From positions 434,001 to 498,000 of the forward strand of contig CP129482.1 in assembly GCA_030583925.1 (NCBI GenBank): a DNA stretch of 64,000 nt. The letters run 5' to 3'. This DNA comes from Anaerolineales bacterium. Lineage in GTDB: Bacteria; Chloroflexota; Anaerolineae; Anaerolineales; Villigracilaceae. Made by a program: the position numbers and the translations under genes. The first letter of the stretch is position 1. The number at the start of each line of letters is the position of its first letter. Positions 32,130 through 41,444 of this stretch are shown here, in pieces. Below the pieces are notes generated by a model. It was not told the DNA's origin and searched no databases. It saw only the letters and a program-made list of their open reading frames with translations.

Positions 32130-34529
32130 TTAAAGAATCTGAGGGTACTGATGAGGATCAACCTCATTCATCATCTCATACACCGCGTCGAAAATCGTCT
32201 CGGCATTTGGCTTTGACCAGTAATCTCCATCACTTCCATACGCGGGGCGATGTGCTTGACCGGGCAAGGTGCGTGCGGGGGAATCCAAATGGAAATATCC
32301 GCCTTGTTTCTCGATAACTTCCTGCATCATGTACGCGGACGTGCCGCCGGGCACGTCCTCATCCACGACCAGAATGCGATTTGTTTTCTTGAGCGACTCG
32401 ATGATTTTCCCGTGAATATCGAACGGCAACAGCGACTGCACGTCCACCACTTCGATCTCGATGCCGACCCTCGATAACTTCTCCGCCGCGTCCAGCGCGA
32501 TGCGGCAACACGCGCCGTATGTGACGACGGTCACATCCGCCCCTTTGCGAAGGATCTCAGGCACGCCGAGCGGAACGGTGAACTCGCCGATATTGTCGGG
32601 CAATTTTTCCTTTACACGATAACCGTTCAATACCTCAACCACCACAGCAGGTTCGTCTGCTTTCAACAGCGTGTTATAAAAGCCAGCCGCACGTGTCATA
32701 TCACGCGGCACAAGCACGTGCATCCCGCGCACGAGATGGATCAAGCCAGCCATCAACGAACCCGAATGCCAGACGCCTTCCAAACGATGACCGCGCGTCC
32801 GCACGATCACAGGCGCCGACTGTCCGCCCGCGGTACGCCAATGCAGAGTCGCCAAATCGTCGGACATGATCTGCAACGCGTACAAAATGTAATCAAGATA
32901 TTGAATTTCACAAATCGGTCGCAAGCCGCGCAAAGCCATGCCGATGGCTTGTCCCAAAATCGTCGTCTCGCGAATCCCCGTATCAGTCACGCGGAACTTG
33001 CCGTATTTTTCCTGCATCCCTTTGAAACCTTGGTTCACATCGCCGAGTTTGCCCACGTCTTCGCCGAACGCGATCACGCGTGGGTCGCGCGCCAGAATTG
33101 CATCGAACGCGGCATTTACCACTTCAAAGCCGAACGCCGTCGGCGACGCGCTCGAATAGGTCGGTTTCACTTCATGGACAGAAACAGCCGTCCCGTTGTA
33201 AAGACGCGAACTGTATCGCTCGCGATTCACCGCATCCTGTTCGGTCTTCCATTGGATTAAAACCTGCTTGGATGGATTCGCTTCCGTGCGGAGGATTCGC
33301 AACGCCTCATGCGCCGCACTGTGGACATCCCGCCTCGTCGCCGACGGGAGATTTGCCAGCCGCTCCCGAACCTGATTCAACGCCGACGCGTGACTCGAAC
33401 TGCCCGCGATCTCGTCGAGCATATCCATCACTTGCGCGCGCTCTTCGAGAATTGGATTCAAATACGCATCCCACGCCACCTTGCGGATATTTTCAACAAC
33501 TTCGTAATCTTCTTTTTCCCATTGCGTGAAATCTTTTTCGGTCGCAATTTTATTTGCGAGCATCCACTCTTTCATCTTGTGCACGCCGTCGAACTCTTCC
33601 TCGAACTTCAACCGCTCGGCGGATTTATAACGCTCGTGTGAACCGCTGGTGCTGTGACCTTGCGGCTGTGTCGCCTCGGTGACATGCACCAGCGCGGGGA
33701 CATGATCTTTGCGCGCGGTGTCGGACGCGGCGCGGAACGTTTGCATCAACGCGGGATAATCCCACGCTTTGACGCGATACAGATCGTAGCCATCTTTTGT
33801 TTTCGGTTTGCGTTGGAACCCTTGGAGCAGGTCGCCGACATTTCCCTTAACCATCTGATATTCGTTGGAGACTGAGATGCCATAGCCGTCATCGTACACG
33901 ACAATGATCGCCGGCGCTTTCAACACGCCGATGGCGTTGACCGTTTCCCAAAACATGCCCTCCGCTGTGGATGCGTTGCCGATGCTGACCCACGTCACTT
34001 CGTCGCCGTTGTGCGAGAACTGCGGGAACGCTTTCAACTCTTCGATCTTGCGATACAACACGGACGCGTATGCCAGCCCTGTGGCGCGCGGCATCTGTGA
34101 ACCCGTTGGTGAGACGTCCGCCGATGTGTTGTACGACTCAGTTTGATTTTTCCACGAACCGTCGGGGTTGATGAAACGACTGGCGAAGTGTGCGTCCATG
34201 CTGCGCCCGCCGGTGTTTGGTTCTTGATTCACATCCGCATGGGCGTACAGTTGGGCAAAAAATTCCTGGGCGCTCATGATGTTAAGCATGAACATCCAGG
34301 TCTGGTCACGATAATATCCCGAACGCCAATCCCCTTTGCGGAAGTGTCGCGCAATTGCGATGTTGACGATCTCCTTGCCGTCGCCGAAGATGCCGAACTT
34401 TGCCTTGCCGCTCAACACCTCTCGCCGCCCAATGAGCGAAGCCTGCCGGCTCTGGTAAGCGAAGCGGTAATCTTTAATGATCTCTTCTTTTTCGAGTGGG
34501 AGTTTCTCAGAGTTTCTGCTTTTGGGCAT
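32130..34529 (-). CDS. Fused alpha/beta E1 component of branched-chain-type 2-oxoacid dehydrogenase
   Basis: A 799-residue fusion. The alpha half (about 1-400) has YRDQTWMFMLNIMSAQEFFAQLYAH and the thiamine-diphosphate region SIGNASTAEGMFWE...YDDGYGIS. The beta half (about 465-799) has RDPRVIAFGEDVGKLGDVNQG, DTGIRETTILGQAIGMALRG and HSGSLMAGLIHLVRGMHVLVPRD, and ends near DPHQYPQIL. Fused E1 of this kind occurs in Bacteroidota and Chloroflexota and acts on branched-chain 2-oxoacids. The usual GDG...N cofactor motif reads GNA...DD here. Start ATG 34529 (AGGAAA upstream) is preferred over the upstream GTG-frame extension. It is divergent from the aminotransferase. Confidence 0.92.
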   Translation of the reverse strand: MPKSRNSEKLPLEKEEIIKDYRFAYQSRQASLIGRREVLSGKAKFGIFGDGKEIVNIAIARHFRKGDWRSGYYRDQTWMFMLNIMSAQEFFAQLYAHADVNQEPNTGGRSMDAHFASRFINPDGSWKNQTESYNTSADVSPTGSQMPRATGLAYASVLYRKIEELKAFPQFSHNGDEVTWVSIGNASTAEGMFWETVNAIGVLKAPAIIVVYDDGYGISVSNEYQMVKGNVGDLLQGFQRKPKTKDGYDLYRVKAWDYPALMQTFRAASDTARKDHVPALVHVTEATQPQGHSTSGSHERYKSAERLKFEEEFDGVHKMKEWMLANKIATEKDFTQWEKEDYEVVENIRKVAWDAYLNPILEERAQVMDMLDEIAGSSSHASALNQVRERLANLPSATRRDVHSAAHEALRILRTEANPSKQVLIQWKTEQDAVNRERYSSRLYNGTAVSVHEVKPTYSSASPTAFGFEVVNAAFDAILARDPRVIAFGEDVGKLGDVNQGFKGMQEKYGKFRVTDTGIRETTILGQAIGMALRGLRPICEIQYLDYILYALQIMSDDLATLHWRTAGGQSAPVIVRTRGHRLEGVWHSGSLMAGLIHLVRGMHVLVPRDMTRAAGFYNTLLKADEPAVVVEVLNGYRVKEKLPDNIGEFTVPLGVPEILRKGADVTVVTYGACCRIALDAAEKLSRVGIEIEVVDVQSLLPFDIHGKIIESLKKTNRILVVDEDVPGGTSAYMMQEVIEKQGGYFHLDSPARTLPGQAHRPAYGSDGDYWSKPNAETIFDAVYEMMNEVDPHQYPQIL

Positions 34530-34574
34530 TTGTTTTTCCTGAGGCGATGATGAGGAGATTATAACAAAGACGAT

Positions 34575-34580
34575 TATACT
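34575..34580 (+). promoter_or_regulatory. -10-like box 7 nt before the aminotransferase start (predicted leaderless)
   Basis: TATACT, then TCCGCCC, then ATG 34588. No ribosome binding site. Confidence 0.5.
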
Positions 34581-34587
34581 TCCGCCC

Positions 34588-35742
34588 ATGAACCTTCTCC
34601 CCGTTGCTCAAACCCAAGTTCCGCCCGGTGTGATTGACCTCGGCTTAGGCAACCCTCCGCTTTCGACGTTACCGCTCGATCTGATTCGCACAGCCGCATA
34701 TGACGCGCTCACGCAAAGTGACAACTCCTTTTTGCAATACGGCACAGAGCAAGGCGACGGTTACTTCCGCGCGGCGCTGGCAGATTTTTTGAGCAAGGGG
34801 TATGAGTTTCCCGTCCACGCTGAAAATTTATTCATCACCTCGGGCATCTCGAACGCGCTGGATCTGCTGTGCAGTTTCTTCACCAAGGCGGGCGATACGA
34901 TCTTCGTGGAGGAACCGTCCTACTTTCTCGCGCTCAAGATTTTCGCCGACCATCATTTGAACGTGATTCCCATCGAGACCGACGACCGCGGACTCATCCC
35001 CGCCTCTCTCGCAGGGACGCTTGATTCGGCTTCCCCAAAATTCCTCTACCTCATCCCCGCATTCCAAAACCCGACGGGGCGCACGCTTCCGCAGGAACGC
35101 CGCGAGGAAATTGTGAGGCTCGCGGAAAAATACAACTTCCTCATCGTAGCGGATGAAGTCTATCAACTCTTGAATTATTCACAACAACCCCCCAAGCCTT
35201 TCGGCGCGTACGTTGATTCTCAGCGCGTCGTTTCGCTGGGGTCGTTCTCGAAGATACTCGCTCCGGGATTAAGGCTGGGCTGGATTCATTCTCATGCCAA
35301 TATTCTCAACCGCATCGCAAACAGCGGATTGCTCGACAGCGGCGGAGGGTTGAATCCGTTCACGTCTGCGATCATGCGCGGGGTGGTCGCGTCGGGCGGG
35401 TTGGAAAGCAACATCGGGCGACTCAAGCAGAAGTACGCGAACCAGATTGCCGTCATGGATGAAGCGTTGAGTCGTCATCTGCCGCAAGCCAAATACGCGC
35501 TCCCTCATGGCGGATATTTCTTCTGGTTGCAATTTCCTCCGCGCGTTGACGCGAGCGAACTTCGTACTCGCGCCTCCGCCTTCAAAGTGGATTTCCGCCC
35601 GGGCGCGTTATTCTCCTCCAATGGTGGGATGAAAAATTTTATGCGCCTATGTTTCGTTTATTACGAAGCGGAGCAGATCGAAGAGGGGATTCGGCGTTTG
35701 CGGGAACTTTATTTGTCTAGCGCCGCTTTCACTGCCGCATAA
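34588..35742 (+). CDS. Class I/II PLP-dependent aminotransferase
   Basis: 384 residues, a fold-type I aminotransferase related to the 2-aminoadipate/aromatic aminotransferase group (the MocR-like catalytic domain without its regulatory part). Features: GLGNPPLSTLPLDLI at the start, YGTEQGDGYFRAALADFL, ITSGISNALDLLCSFF, PAFQNPTGRTLPQERREEI, VADEVYQLL, and the PLP lysine Lys222 in SLGSFSKILAPGLRLGW. The C-terminus has FMRLCFVYYEAEQIEEGIRRL. It may supply branched-chain or aromatic 2-oxoacids; being next to E1 of the dehydrogenase makes branched-chain substrates plausible (inference). The 3' end overlaps the convergent protease gene by 34 nt. Confidence 0.88.
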   Translation: MNLLPVAQTQVPPGVIDLGLGNPPLSTLPLDLIRTAAYDALTQSDNSFLQYGTEQGDGYFRAALADFLSKGYEFPVHAENLFITSGISNALDLLCSFFTKAGDTIFVEEPSYFLALKIFADHHLNVIPIETDDRGLIPASLAGTLDSASPKFLYLIPAFQNPTGRTLPQERREEIVRLAEKYNFLIVADEVYQLLNYSQQPPKPFGAYVDSQRVVSLGSFSKILAPGLRLGWIHSHANILNRIANSGLLDSGGGLNPFTSAIMRGVVASGGLESNIGRLKQKYANQIAVMDEALSRHLPQAKYALPHGGYFFWLQFPPRVDASELRTRASAFKVDFRPGALFSSNGGMKNFMRLCFVYYEAEQIEEGIRRLRELYLSSAAFTAA

Positions 35743-38060
35743 ACGTCCAATATCCCGTAGCCGTATGCGGAACTTGGATGTTCGCCTTCGAAACACCCGA
35801 TGGATGTGTCTCCTGTGTAGGGCTGTGCGGTTTCGATAAAAATTTGTTCCGTGCGGTCAATATCGCCGATGAGCGAAGGTTCGGCAGACCAGAGCAACGC
35901 GACTGCGCCGACCATGTGGGGTCCTGCCATTGATGTCCCGCTGTATTCGCCGTACGTCCCGCCCGGTAAGGATGAGTAAATATCAACGCCCGGCGCCGCG
36001 ATGTCGGGTTTCATGCGTCCCGAACCGTCAACGGTGACAGGACCGCGGCTGCTGAACGGAGCGATATCTCCAAATTGATCGATCGCGCCGACGGAAAATA
36101 CCGAATCGTACAACGCCAGCGGATCGTTGACAGTACTGCAATTGGGTCCAGCGTTTCCCGCCGAGACAACCACGAAGATTCCCGCGTCGCGCAAGTTGTT
36201 TGCCGCATAAAGCAGCGCGTTCGGGTCGCATCCTTCGAGTTCGGGGCATCCCCATGAATTGTTCAACACGTCAGCCGCGCGAGTCGGATCTCCATCTGTA
36301 AATGGATCGCCGTTTTGTGGGAACGGGGCAAGCATGAATTGCATACAATCGAGATACAACGCCGGGTTGGCGAGATTGCGATTTAGATTGACGCAGGCGA
36401 ACCATGTCGCGTCAGGCGCGATGCCGATGCCGTTTTGTCCGAGAATCGTGCCGAGCGTATGGGTTCCGTGACCGCCGTCGTCGTATGGCGAGGGTTTGTG
36501 ATTCCATGGGTCAAACCAGTTGTAATCGTTGCCCGATGCATTCCCTCGATAACTTGGAAACAAATCGGGATGATTCACATCCACGCCGCTGTCAGATTGA
36601 CCGACCACGATTCCTTCGCCGCGTACGCCGAATTCGTTCCACACTTTATCTGCGCCGATCATGGACACATTCCATTGCGCCTCGCTCGGAGGGTTGCCGA
36701 CGAACTCGCTTAGCGTCGCGGCTTCCACTGTCTCAACGGGACGCAGGCGCGGGCTGGGAATGACGCGGTCCACTTCGGGGCGGGTCAACAGATACAATCT
36801 GACGAGAGTCCCGCCGCGAACTTCTATCGCGTTGACGAGGTAATACGGCGTATATTCCACGCCGAACGCGTCGAAGGTTTTGCGTATTTCTGCTTGAGTT
36901 TGATTCGCATGTGTTGTGAGGGTTTGGTATGCGGCGGCTCTGCGCGCGTTAATATCGTCGATCTGCCTCACATCGGATAGATCCGCCTGATCTTTTAGAA
37001 TGACAAACAGACGGTCGCCGTAAAAGCCGCGATGCCCGCTCGTGAAAAACAGGAGCGCGACGACCAACCATGCCGCGGCTGCGCCAACCCAGCCCAACGC
37101 GCGCTTTAGATTGGATGCAGATCCCGCTCTCGTTATCCATTGCAGGATCAACCCCGCGATTCCTACCAGCAGTCCAAGACCAATGGCATACCCGACAGCC
37201 TTCGAGGCAAGCCCGGAAAGATCGCCCAGCATGATCGTGAGTTCGGTGGGGTCGAAAAATATCAAGCCCGCCGCGCCGAGCAAGCCGATGAGGATTGCTC
37301 CCGCCGCTCTCGAAGGCATGACGATTGCAACTGCAAACGCAAAAGACGGGAGCAGAACGAGCAGGATCAACTGCGCCCCGTCGTACCCAAGCGCCGAGCC
37401 GAGCAAAGCCAATAGTGCGCCAACGCCCAACGCGTCGAGGAACTTATTCTCCGTGGTTGATTCTATCAACACGGATGCGAGCAATCCCAATGACAAGCCA
37501 GCAACGAGACTTATCAACGCGTCAGTGGGGGAACCGAACGCGCCGATGATTACAAATGGAGAAACGCCGAACGCGGCGAGAAAAAGCGCCGAGGATATGC
37601 CGCCTGCCTTCAAATCCAGTTTTACCCGGCGAATTTTTGAAACAACGACAAATGCAATAAGACAGATCGCGATCTGGACGATTGAACCAAGTTGATCGTT
37701 GTTCGGACCCAGCAAGCGCAACGCCAGCGCAGGGAACGCGATCAGCGCCGCGCCCAGCCAGCCCGCGTAGATCGGTTTGAAGCGATGGTCATGTGTAAAT
37801 CTCCACAGCGCCGTAAAAATTCCAGCCGTGATTAATCCTTGCACAGCCAGCCCGGCCAGTTCTACATATGCGAGACTATCGGCGCTCCCCGATGCGATCG
37901 CGAATTGCTCCGAAGTCCACAGCGTGAAGTGATACATGACCAGACACAACGGTGTGGCAAGCGCAAGCAAGAGGAACAATATCAGTGCGCCAGCGGAGCG
38001 ATTTTGCGGCTCTTGGGCAGGCGAAGCGGGGATGGGTTGATTGATTTGACGCTCTGTCAT
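35709..38060 (-). CDS. Subtilisin-like (S8) protease with polytopic membrane domain and I9-like prodomain
   Basis: 783 residues. About residues 24-340 form roughly eleven hydrophobic helices. Residues about 348-440 (LFVILKDQAD...LLTRPEVDRVIP) have the layout of an I9 inhibitor prodomain. Residues about 480-783 are the S8 catalytic domain with Asp490 (SDSGVD), His531 (GGHGTHTLGT), oxyanion Asn636 (SAGNAGP) and Ser710 (SGTSMAGPH), all intact. The order membrane domain, prodomain, protease implies that autoprocessing could release the protease from its membrane part. I know of no standard family with this long N-terminal membrane region. The gene ends inside the convergent aminotransferase gene. 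A Shine-Dalgarno-like GGGAG precedes ATG 38060. Confidence 0.9.
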   Translation of the reverse strand: MTERQINQPIPASPAQEPQNRSAGALILFLLLALATPLCLVMYHFTLWTSEQFAIASGSADSLAYVELAGLAVQGLITAGIFTALWRFTHDHRFKPIYAGWLGAALIAFPALALRLLGPNNDQLGSIVQIAICLIAFVVVSKIRRVKLDLKAGGISSALFLAAFGVSPFVIIGAFGSPTDALISLVAGLSLGLLASVLIESTTENKFLDALGVGALLALLGSALGYDGAQLILLVLLPSFAFAVAIVMPSRAAGAILIGLLGAAGLIFFDPTELTIMLGDLSGLASKAVGYAIGLGLLVGIAGLILQWITRAGSASNLKRALGWVGAAAAWLVVALLFFTSGHRGFYGDRLFVILKDQADLSDVRQIDDINARRAAAYQTLTTHANQTQAEIRKTFDAFGVEYTPYYLVNAIEVRGGTLVRLYLLTRPEVDRVIPSPRLRPVETVEAATLSEFVGNPPSEAQWNVSMIGADKVWNEFGVRGEGIVVGQSDSGVDVNHPDLFPSYRGNASGNDYNWFDPWNHKPSPYDDGGHGTHTLGTILGQNGIGIAPDATWFACVNLNRNLANPALYLDCMQFMLAPFPQNGDPFTDGDPTRAADVLNNSWGCPELEGCDPNALLYAANNLRDAGIFVVVSAGNAGPNCSTVNDPLALYDSVFSVGAIDQFGDIAPFSSRGPVTVDGSGRMKPDIAAPGVDIYSSLPGGTYGEYSGTSMAGPHMVGAVALLWSAEPSLIGDIDRTEQIFIETAQPYTGDTSIGCFEGEHPSSAYGYGILDVYAAVKAALDK

Positions 38061-38179
38061 GCGAACTCCCGGTAAATGATTTATCGGACGATCGAACCCT
38101 TTGTCAATCTCCCTTTGCGTTGATTATACACTGGCGTAAATTTCCTTTGCTCTCTCCCTCCGATTCCAGATAACAGTAC

Positions 38180-38185
38180 TATAAT
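38180..38185 (+). promoter_or_regulatory. -10 box 8 nt before the GNAT start at 38194 (predicted leaderless)
   Basis: TATAAT, then TCGACTCG, then ATG. No ribosome binding site and no clear -35. Confidence 0.5.
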
Positions 38186-38193
38186 TCGACTCG

Positions 38194-39153
38194 ATGAGCG
38201 CCATCACCTTGCCGGTCAAAACAAAAGAGCATCCGCACATCCGCGCGCTCAATGTTTTGCGCGATCTCTCAACGGTTGCGGACCTGATCGAACTTTGCTT
38301 TTCCAACACAATGGATAACGACGGTCAGCGCTATGTGAACGACATGCGCCGCGCTGGACGCGATCAGGGATTCTTGCGTTGGGCAAACCATGTGGCTGAA
38401 ACGACCTCATTGCCGCTGATGGGCTTCGTGTGGGAAGAGGACAACCGCATCGTCGGCAACGCCAGCCTCATCCAATTCCGCGACAAAGGCAAACGCATCC
38501 ACTTGATCGCGAACATCGCGACCCATCCCGATTATCGCCGCCGCGGCATCGCCCACGCCCTCACCGAGCGCACGCTTCAATATGCCCGCGACAAGAACAG
38601 CGCCGCTGTCTGGCTTCACGTCCGTGACGACAACCCCAGCGCGATCAAAATATACGCCGATCTTGGATTTGCAGAAATCGCGCGGCGCACATCATGGGTG
38701 TCGAGCGCCGATCCTCCTCAGGGTCAACTTGATCCCGCCATTCAAATTCTTCCACGCCCTTCGCGTGTCTGGTTGCAACAATTGGATTGGCTTCGCCGCC
38801 GCTACCCGGACTCGATCGCGTGGTATCACTCGTGGAATTTCAACTCGCTTCGCCCCGGATTTTGGGCTTGGTTCGCCAACCTCTTCATGGACTTCGACCT
38901 TGAGCAGTGGGCGGCGGTGCGCCGCGACGAATTCCTTGGCGCGCTTACCCGTATCCCGCACGGCGGACGTTCCGATTCGCTGTTTGCCGCGGTGGACGAT
39001 TCACCCGAAGCCCTGACCCAACTTCTCCTGCACGCGCGACGCGTCGCGCGCTCATCTTCCTTCGCGCTCGATTTTCCAGGCGGCGAGATGACCGACGCCA
39101 TCACCGCAGCCGGCTTCCGCCCACGCCGCACACTGATCTGGATGCGCGCCTGA
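38194..39153 (+). CDS. GNAT-family N-acetyltransferase
   Basis: 319 residues. The N-terminal half carries the GNAT fold: GNASLIQFRDKGKRIHLIANIATHPDYRRRGIAHALTERTL, with the acetyl-CoA loop RRRGIA at about 111-116, then VWLHVRDDNPSAIKIYADLGFAEIARR. The C-terminal about 150 residues (from RPSRVWLQQLDWLRRRYP) are a second, divergent alpha/beta region that may be a degenerate GNAT copy, similar in layout to 23198-24034. Substrate unknown. It is a single-gene unit followed by a small membrane gene after 58 nt. Confidence 0.86.
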   Translation: MSAITLPVKTKEHPHIRALNVLRDLSTVADLIELCFSNTMDNDGQRYVNDMRRAGRDQGFLRWANHVAETTSLPLMGFVWEEDNRIVGNASLIQFRDKGKRIHLIANIATHPDYRRRGIAHALTERTLQYARDKNSAAVWLHVRDDNPSAIKIYADLGFAEIARRTSWVSSADPPQGQLDPAIQILPRPSRVWLQQLDWLRRRYPDSIAWYHSWNFNSLRPGFWAWFANLFMDFDLEQWAAVRRDEFLGALTRIPHGGRSDSLFAAVDDSPEALTQLLLHARRVARSSSFALDFPGGEMTDAITAAGFRPRRTLIWMRA

Positions 39154-39211
39154 TGCAACCTTAACCCTCTTCTCCCGTATGAAGAGGTGAGAAAAATAAG
39201 AGGAGAACCCC

Positions 39212-39595
39212 ATGACAAAATTTATCCTTCGTTGGGCGATCAATGCGGTCGCCCTCTATCTGGCGGTCTTGATCCTGCCGGGTATTGACCTGGCAAGCAA
39301 ATCCAGTTCGATCATCTGGCTCGCGCTGATCTTCGGATTGGTGAACGCGCTGGTCAGACCGCTCATCAGCATCCTAACCTGTCCGCTGATCATTCTCACA
39401 CTCGGTTTATTTACACTGGTCATCAACACCTTCATGTTCTGGCTGACGAGTGTCATCGGTCAATCGTTCGGCATTGCCCTGACGATCAGCGACCCTGTCT
39501 GGTGGAATGCCTTCCTGGGCGGACTAGTCGTCAGCATTGTCAGTGTGGTGTTGACGTTGATTCTGAAAGATGAGTTGAAAGGGACGAAAAAGTAG
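39212..39595 (+). CDS. Phage holin family 4 (DUF360/Mycobact_memb-like) small membrane protein
   Basis: 127 residues with four hydrophobic helices. The opening FILRWAINAVALYLAVLILPGI, then WLALIFGLVNALVRPLISILTCPLIILTLGLFTLVINTFMFWLTS, is the diagnostic pattern of the widespread Phage_holin_4_2/DUF360 family, despite its name usually a chromosomal membrane protein of unknown role. GAGGAGAA about 7 nt upstream supports ATG 39212. A strong terminator follows. Confidence 0.88.
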   Translation: MTKFILRWAINAVALYLAVLILPGIDLASKSSSIIWLALIFGLVNALVRPLISILTCPLIILTLGLFTLVINTFMFWLTSVIGQSFGIALTISDPVWWNAFLGGLVVSIVSVVLTLILKDELKGTKK

Positions 39596-39597
39596 TT

Positions 39598-39618
39598 CGG
39601 ATTGCGTACTGCGTATTT
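39598..39618. repeat. GGATTGCGTACTGCGTATT phrase repeat
   Basis: A 21-nt word beginning one base before this sequence is identical to 61978-61998, where it encodes part of a lipoprotein signal peptide. Here it is non-coding, between a stop codon and a terminator. Confidence 0.85.
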
Positions 39619-39625
39619 CGTAATT

Positions 39626-39661
39626 GAGACGGCTTGCAATCAGCAAGCCGTCTCTTTTTTT
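39626..39661 (+). terminator. Rho-independent terminator after the holin-like gene
   Basis: GAGACGGCTTGC (39626-39637) pairs with GCAAGCCGTCTC (39643-39654); loop AATCA; seven T follow. Strong and unambiguous. Confidence 0.92.
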
Positions 39662-39739
39662 GTTGCGCAGTAGTTATCCTCAGTAACCCGCCGGTAGATT
39701 GCGCCGTTTTTGTAGATCGCAACATGGTAAATGGCAAAT

Positions 39740-41419
39740 TTACTTGTAAAACGGCGCGACAGCATTCAATATTTCTTGGAATAAATGCAGGTTGTTGACG
39801 ATCAACCCTGCGATGAAGATCAGTAGGATGGATTGCGTCAACTTGTTATTCGAATGATCCTCAAGTGAAATGCCGAAGAAAAACACAAGCGCATAGGTCC
39901 AATCGGGAGAGTAGAGCATAAAATCATCGCCGTAGTTCATGTGCAGGGCAAAGTTAAACAGGATATTGAGCAATAACGCCGCTGATAAGGCAACGCGTTT
40001 CGGCGTATAAAAGAGTTTTTTTGCAAAGATTCCCCCGGCGATCGAAAGCAAGATTAGCCAGACGAATACAAGCGCCTTTCCAAAGCCTTCATACGGACTG
40101 ATGAAGTAAACCCCGTTCTTGTCGTAATAGTAGACCATCGTACAAGGGAAGTGACAGCCTGTTTCCTCCAGCAAGATGAGCGGTTGAGGAGCAACGATGT
40201 CGTACATAAAAAGCGAACGCGCTAAGACATTAGCGCGCCCACTGACGCTCCACGGTTTTGCTTCGAAGAGATTGAACCGGTAATTTTCTTCCTGTGAAAA
40301 TGACGACGGGATATAGAATGGATCGCTTGATGGATACAGGACATCTTGAACGAATGCCAGAGGCAACGCAAGGATTAGAACGATCAGAGCATATTTGAGG
40401 AGGTTCTTTGCTTGAAAGGTTGTTAGGAAAAGGAGAATACACGTCTGTACAAAGTTCGTCATCGTGATCCCGAACGACAGAAGTCCGGCAGGCACAAGTT
40501 GCGCCAGCGGCTTTTCATCCTTTTGAAGCAAGAGCAAGAAGACGATCAATGCCAACGCCGAAAACAGATACGATTCAAGAAAGACGCTCAAGATCAGGTG
40601 CGAATTGGAAAGACCGAGCAACCCTGCGATCAGCAGGGCGTATGTTGAACTCTTCGTTTTTCGCTTGAAGAAAACCCATGTTAGGAAAACGCATGCCCCA
40701 CCTAGCATGGAGTTGAAAAGAAGCGCCGCGTAGAATTTATTTCCGTTAAGCAAGATGGAAAGGAATGACACCGGCGGGCGAAAAATGAGGAAAGCGAGAG
40801 GGTGTACGGGGCGCATGACTGTCAGGTGATCCAGATCGGCTGTCAGTCGGTTCATCCAATCCCCGGAGTCTGTGTCAAAATAATTATCCGAATAGATGAA
40901 TTCAGGATGACTGAATGTGGTTGCAAGAGCGAATGTGGCAATGGTGATAATTGCGGCAAGCGTTAGCCCGGGCAGGTTTTGATAGAGCCAATTTGCGAAG
41001 CGCGATGTATGCCAACGGTTTTCATTTTGTTTATGGAAGAGAAAAACTGCGCCTATCCTTGACGCTACGGTCAACCCGAGAAAGATCCAGATCAGGTTGG
41101 GTCCTTGTAAAAAGAATTTGCGCAAGAATAATTTTGGATATTGAGACAGGAGTTGGATGGTAAGAAGGAGGAAGACAAAGCCTAACCCCAGCATAAGAGC
41201 GCAAACGATTCTCTCCCGCCACTGACCCTTCCATGAAGCCGCGCTGTGTCTTTTGACGAGTTCAAAAAGGTACGCGCAGGCTATGTTCAAAATGATCGTC
41301 AGCAGAACAAATTGCCAGAAATGTTGATAGAAGTTTTGCAGAAAACCCACGATAAAGAAAGAAATGATCCCGCCCCCCAAGGTTGAAAAGATTCCCCAGT
41401 CTCTTTTGTCGCTATTCAT
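39740..41419 (-). CDS. Polytopic membrane protein of unknown function
   Basis: 559 residues with about twelve to fourteen hydrophobic helices and a large polar loop after helix 5 (about 175-205, with SDNYFDTDSGDWMNRLTADLDHLTVMRPVHPLAF) and another after helix 10 (YPSSDPFYIPSSFSQEENYRF). The architecture, with a first extracytoplasmic loop rich in Asp and an RPVHPLA segment, is reminiscent of GT-C/PMT-type glycosyltransferases, but I cannot identify the catalytic residues, so the function stays open. The gene is visibly richer in A and T and uses more AAA/TTT-type codons than its neighbours, which may mean a different origin. No SD is obvious at ATG 41419. Confidence 0.65.
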   Translation of the reverse strand: MNSDKRDWGIFSTLGGGIISFFIVGFLQNFYQHFWQFVLLTIILNIACAYLFELVKRHSAASWKGQWRERIVCALMLGLGFVFLLLTIQLLSQYPKLFLRKFFLQGPNLIWIFLGLTVASRIGAVFLFHKQNENRWHTSRFANWLYQNLPGLTLAAIITIATFALATTFSHPEFIYSDNYFDTDSGDWMNRLTADLDHLTVMRPVHPLAFLIFRPPVSFLSILLNGNKFYAALLFNSMLGGACVFLTWVFFKRKTKSSTYALLIAGLLGLSNSHLILSVFLESYLFSALALIVFLLLLQKDEKPLAQLVPAGLLSFGITMTNFVQTCILLFLTTFQAKNLLKYALIVLILALPLAFVQDVLYPSSDPFYIPSSFSQEENYRFNLFEAKPWSVSGRANVLARSLFMYDIVAPQPLILLEETGCHFPCTMVYYYDKNGVYFISPYEGFGKALVFVWLILLSIAGGIFAKKLFYTPKRVALSAALLLNILFNFALHMNYGDDFMLYSPDWTYALVFFFGISLEDHSNNKLTQSILLIFIAGLIVNNLHLFQEILNAVAPFYK

Positions 41420-41444
41420 CGTGAGAAAAATTCGTATCCTGCAC

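Noticed and set aside
37042..37695. 217-codon plus-strand frame opposite the membrane part of the S8 protease
   Set aside because: Antisense shadow of a hydrophobic domain.
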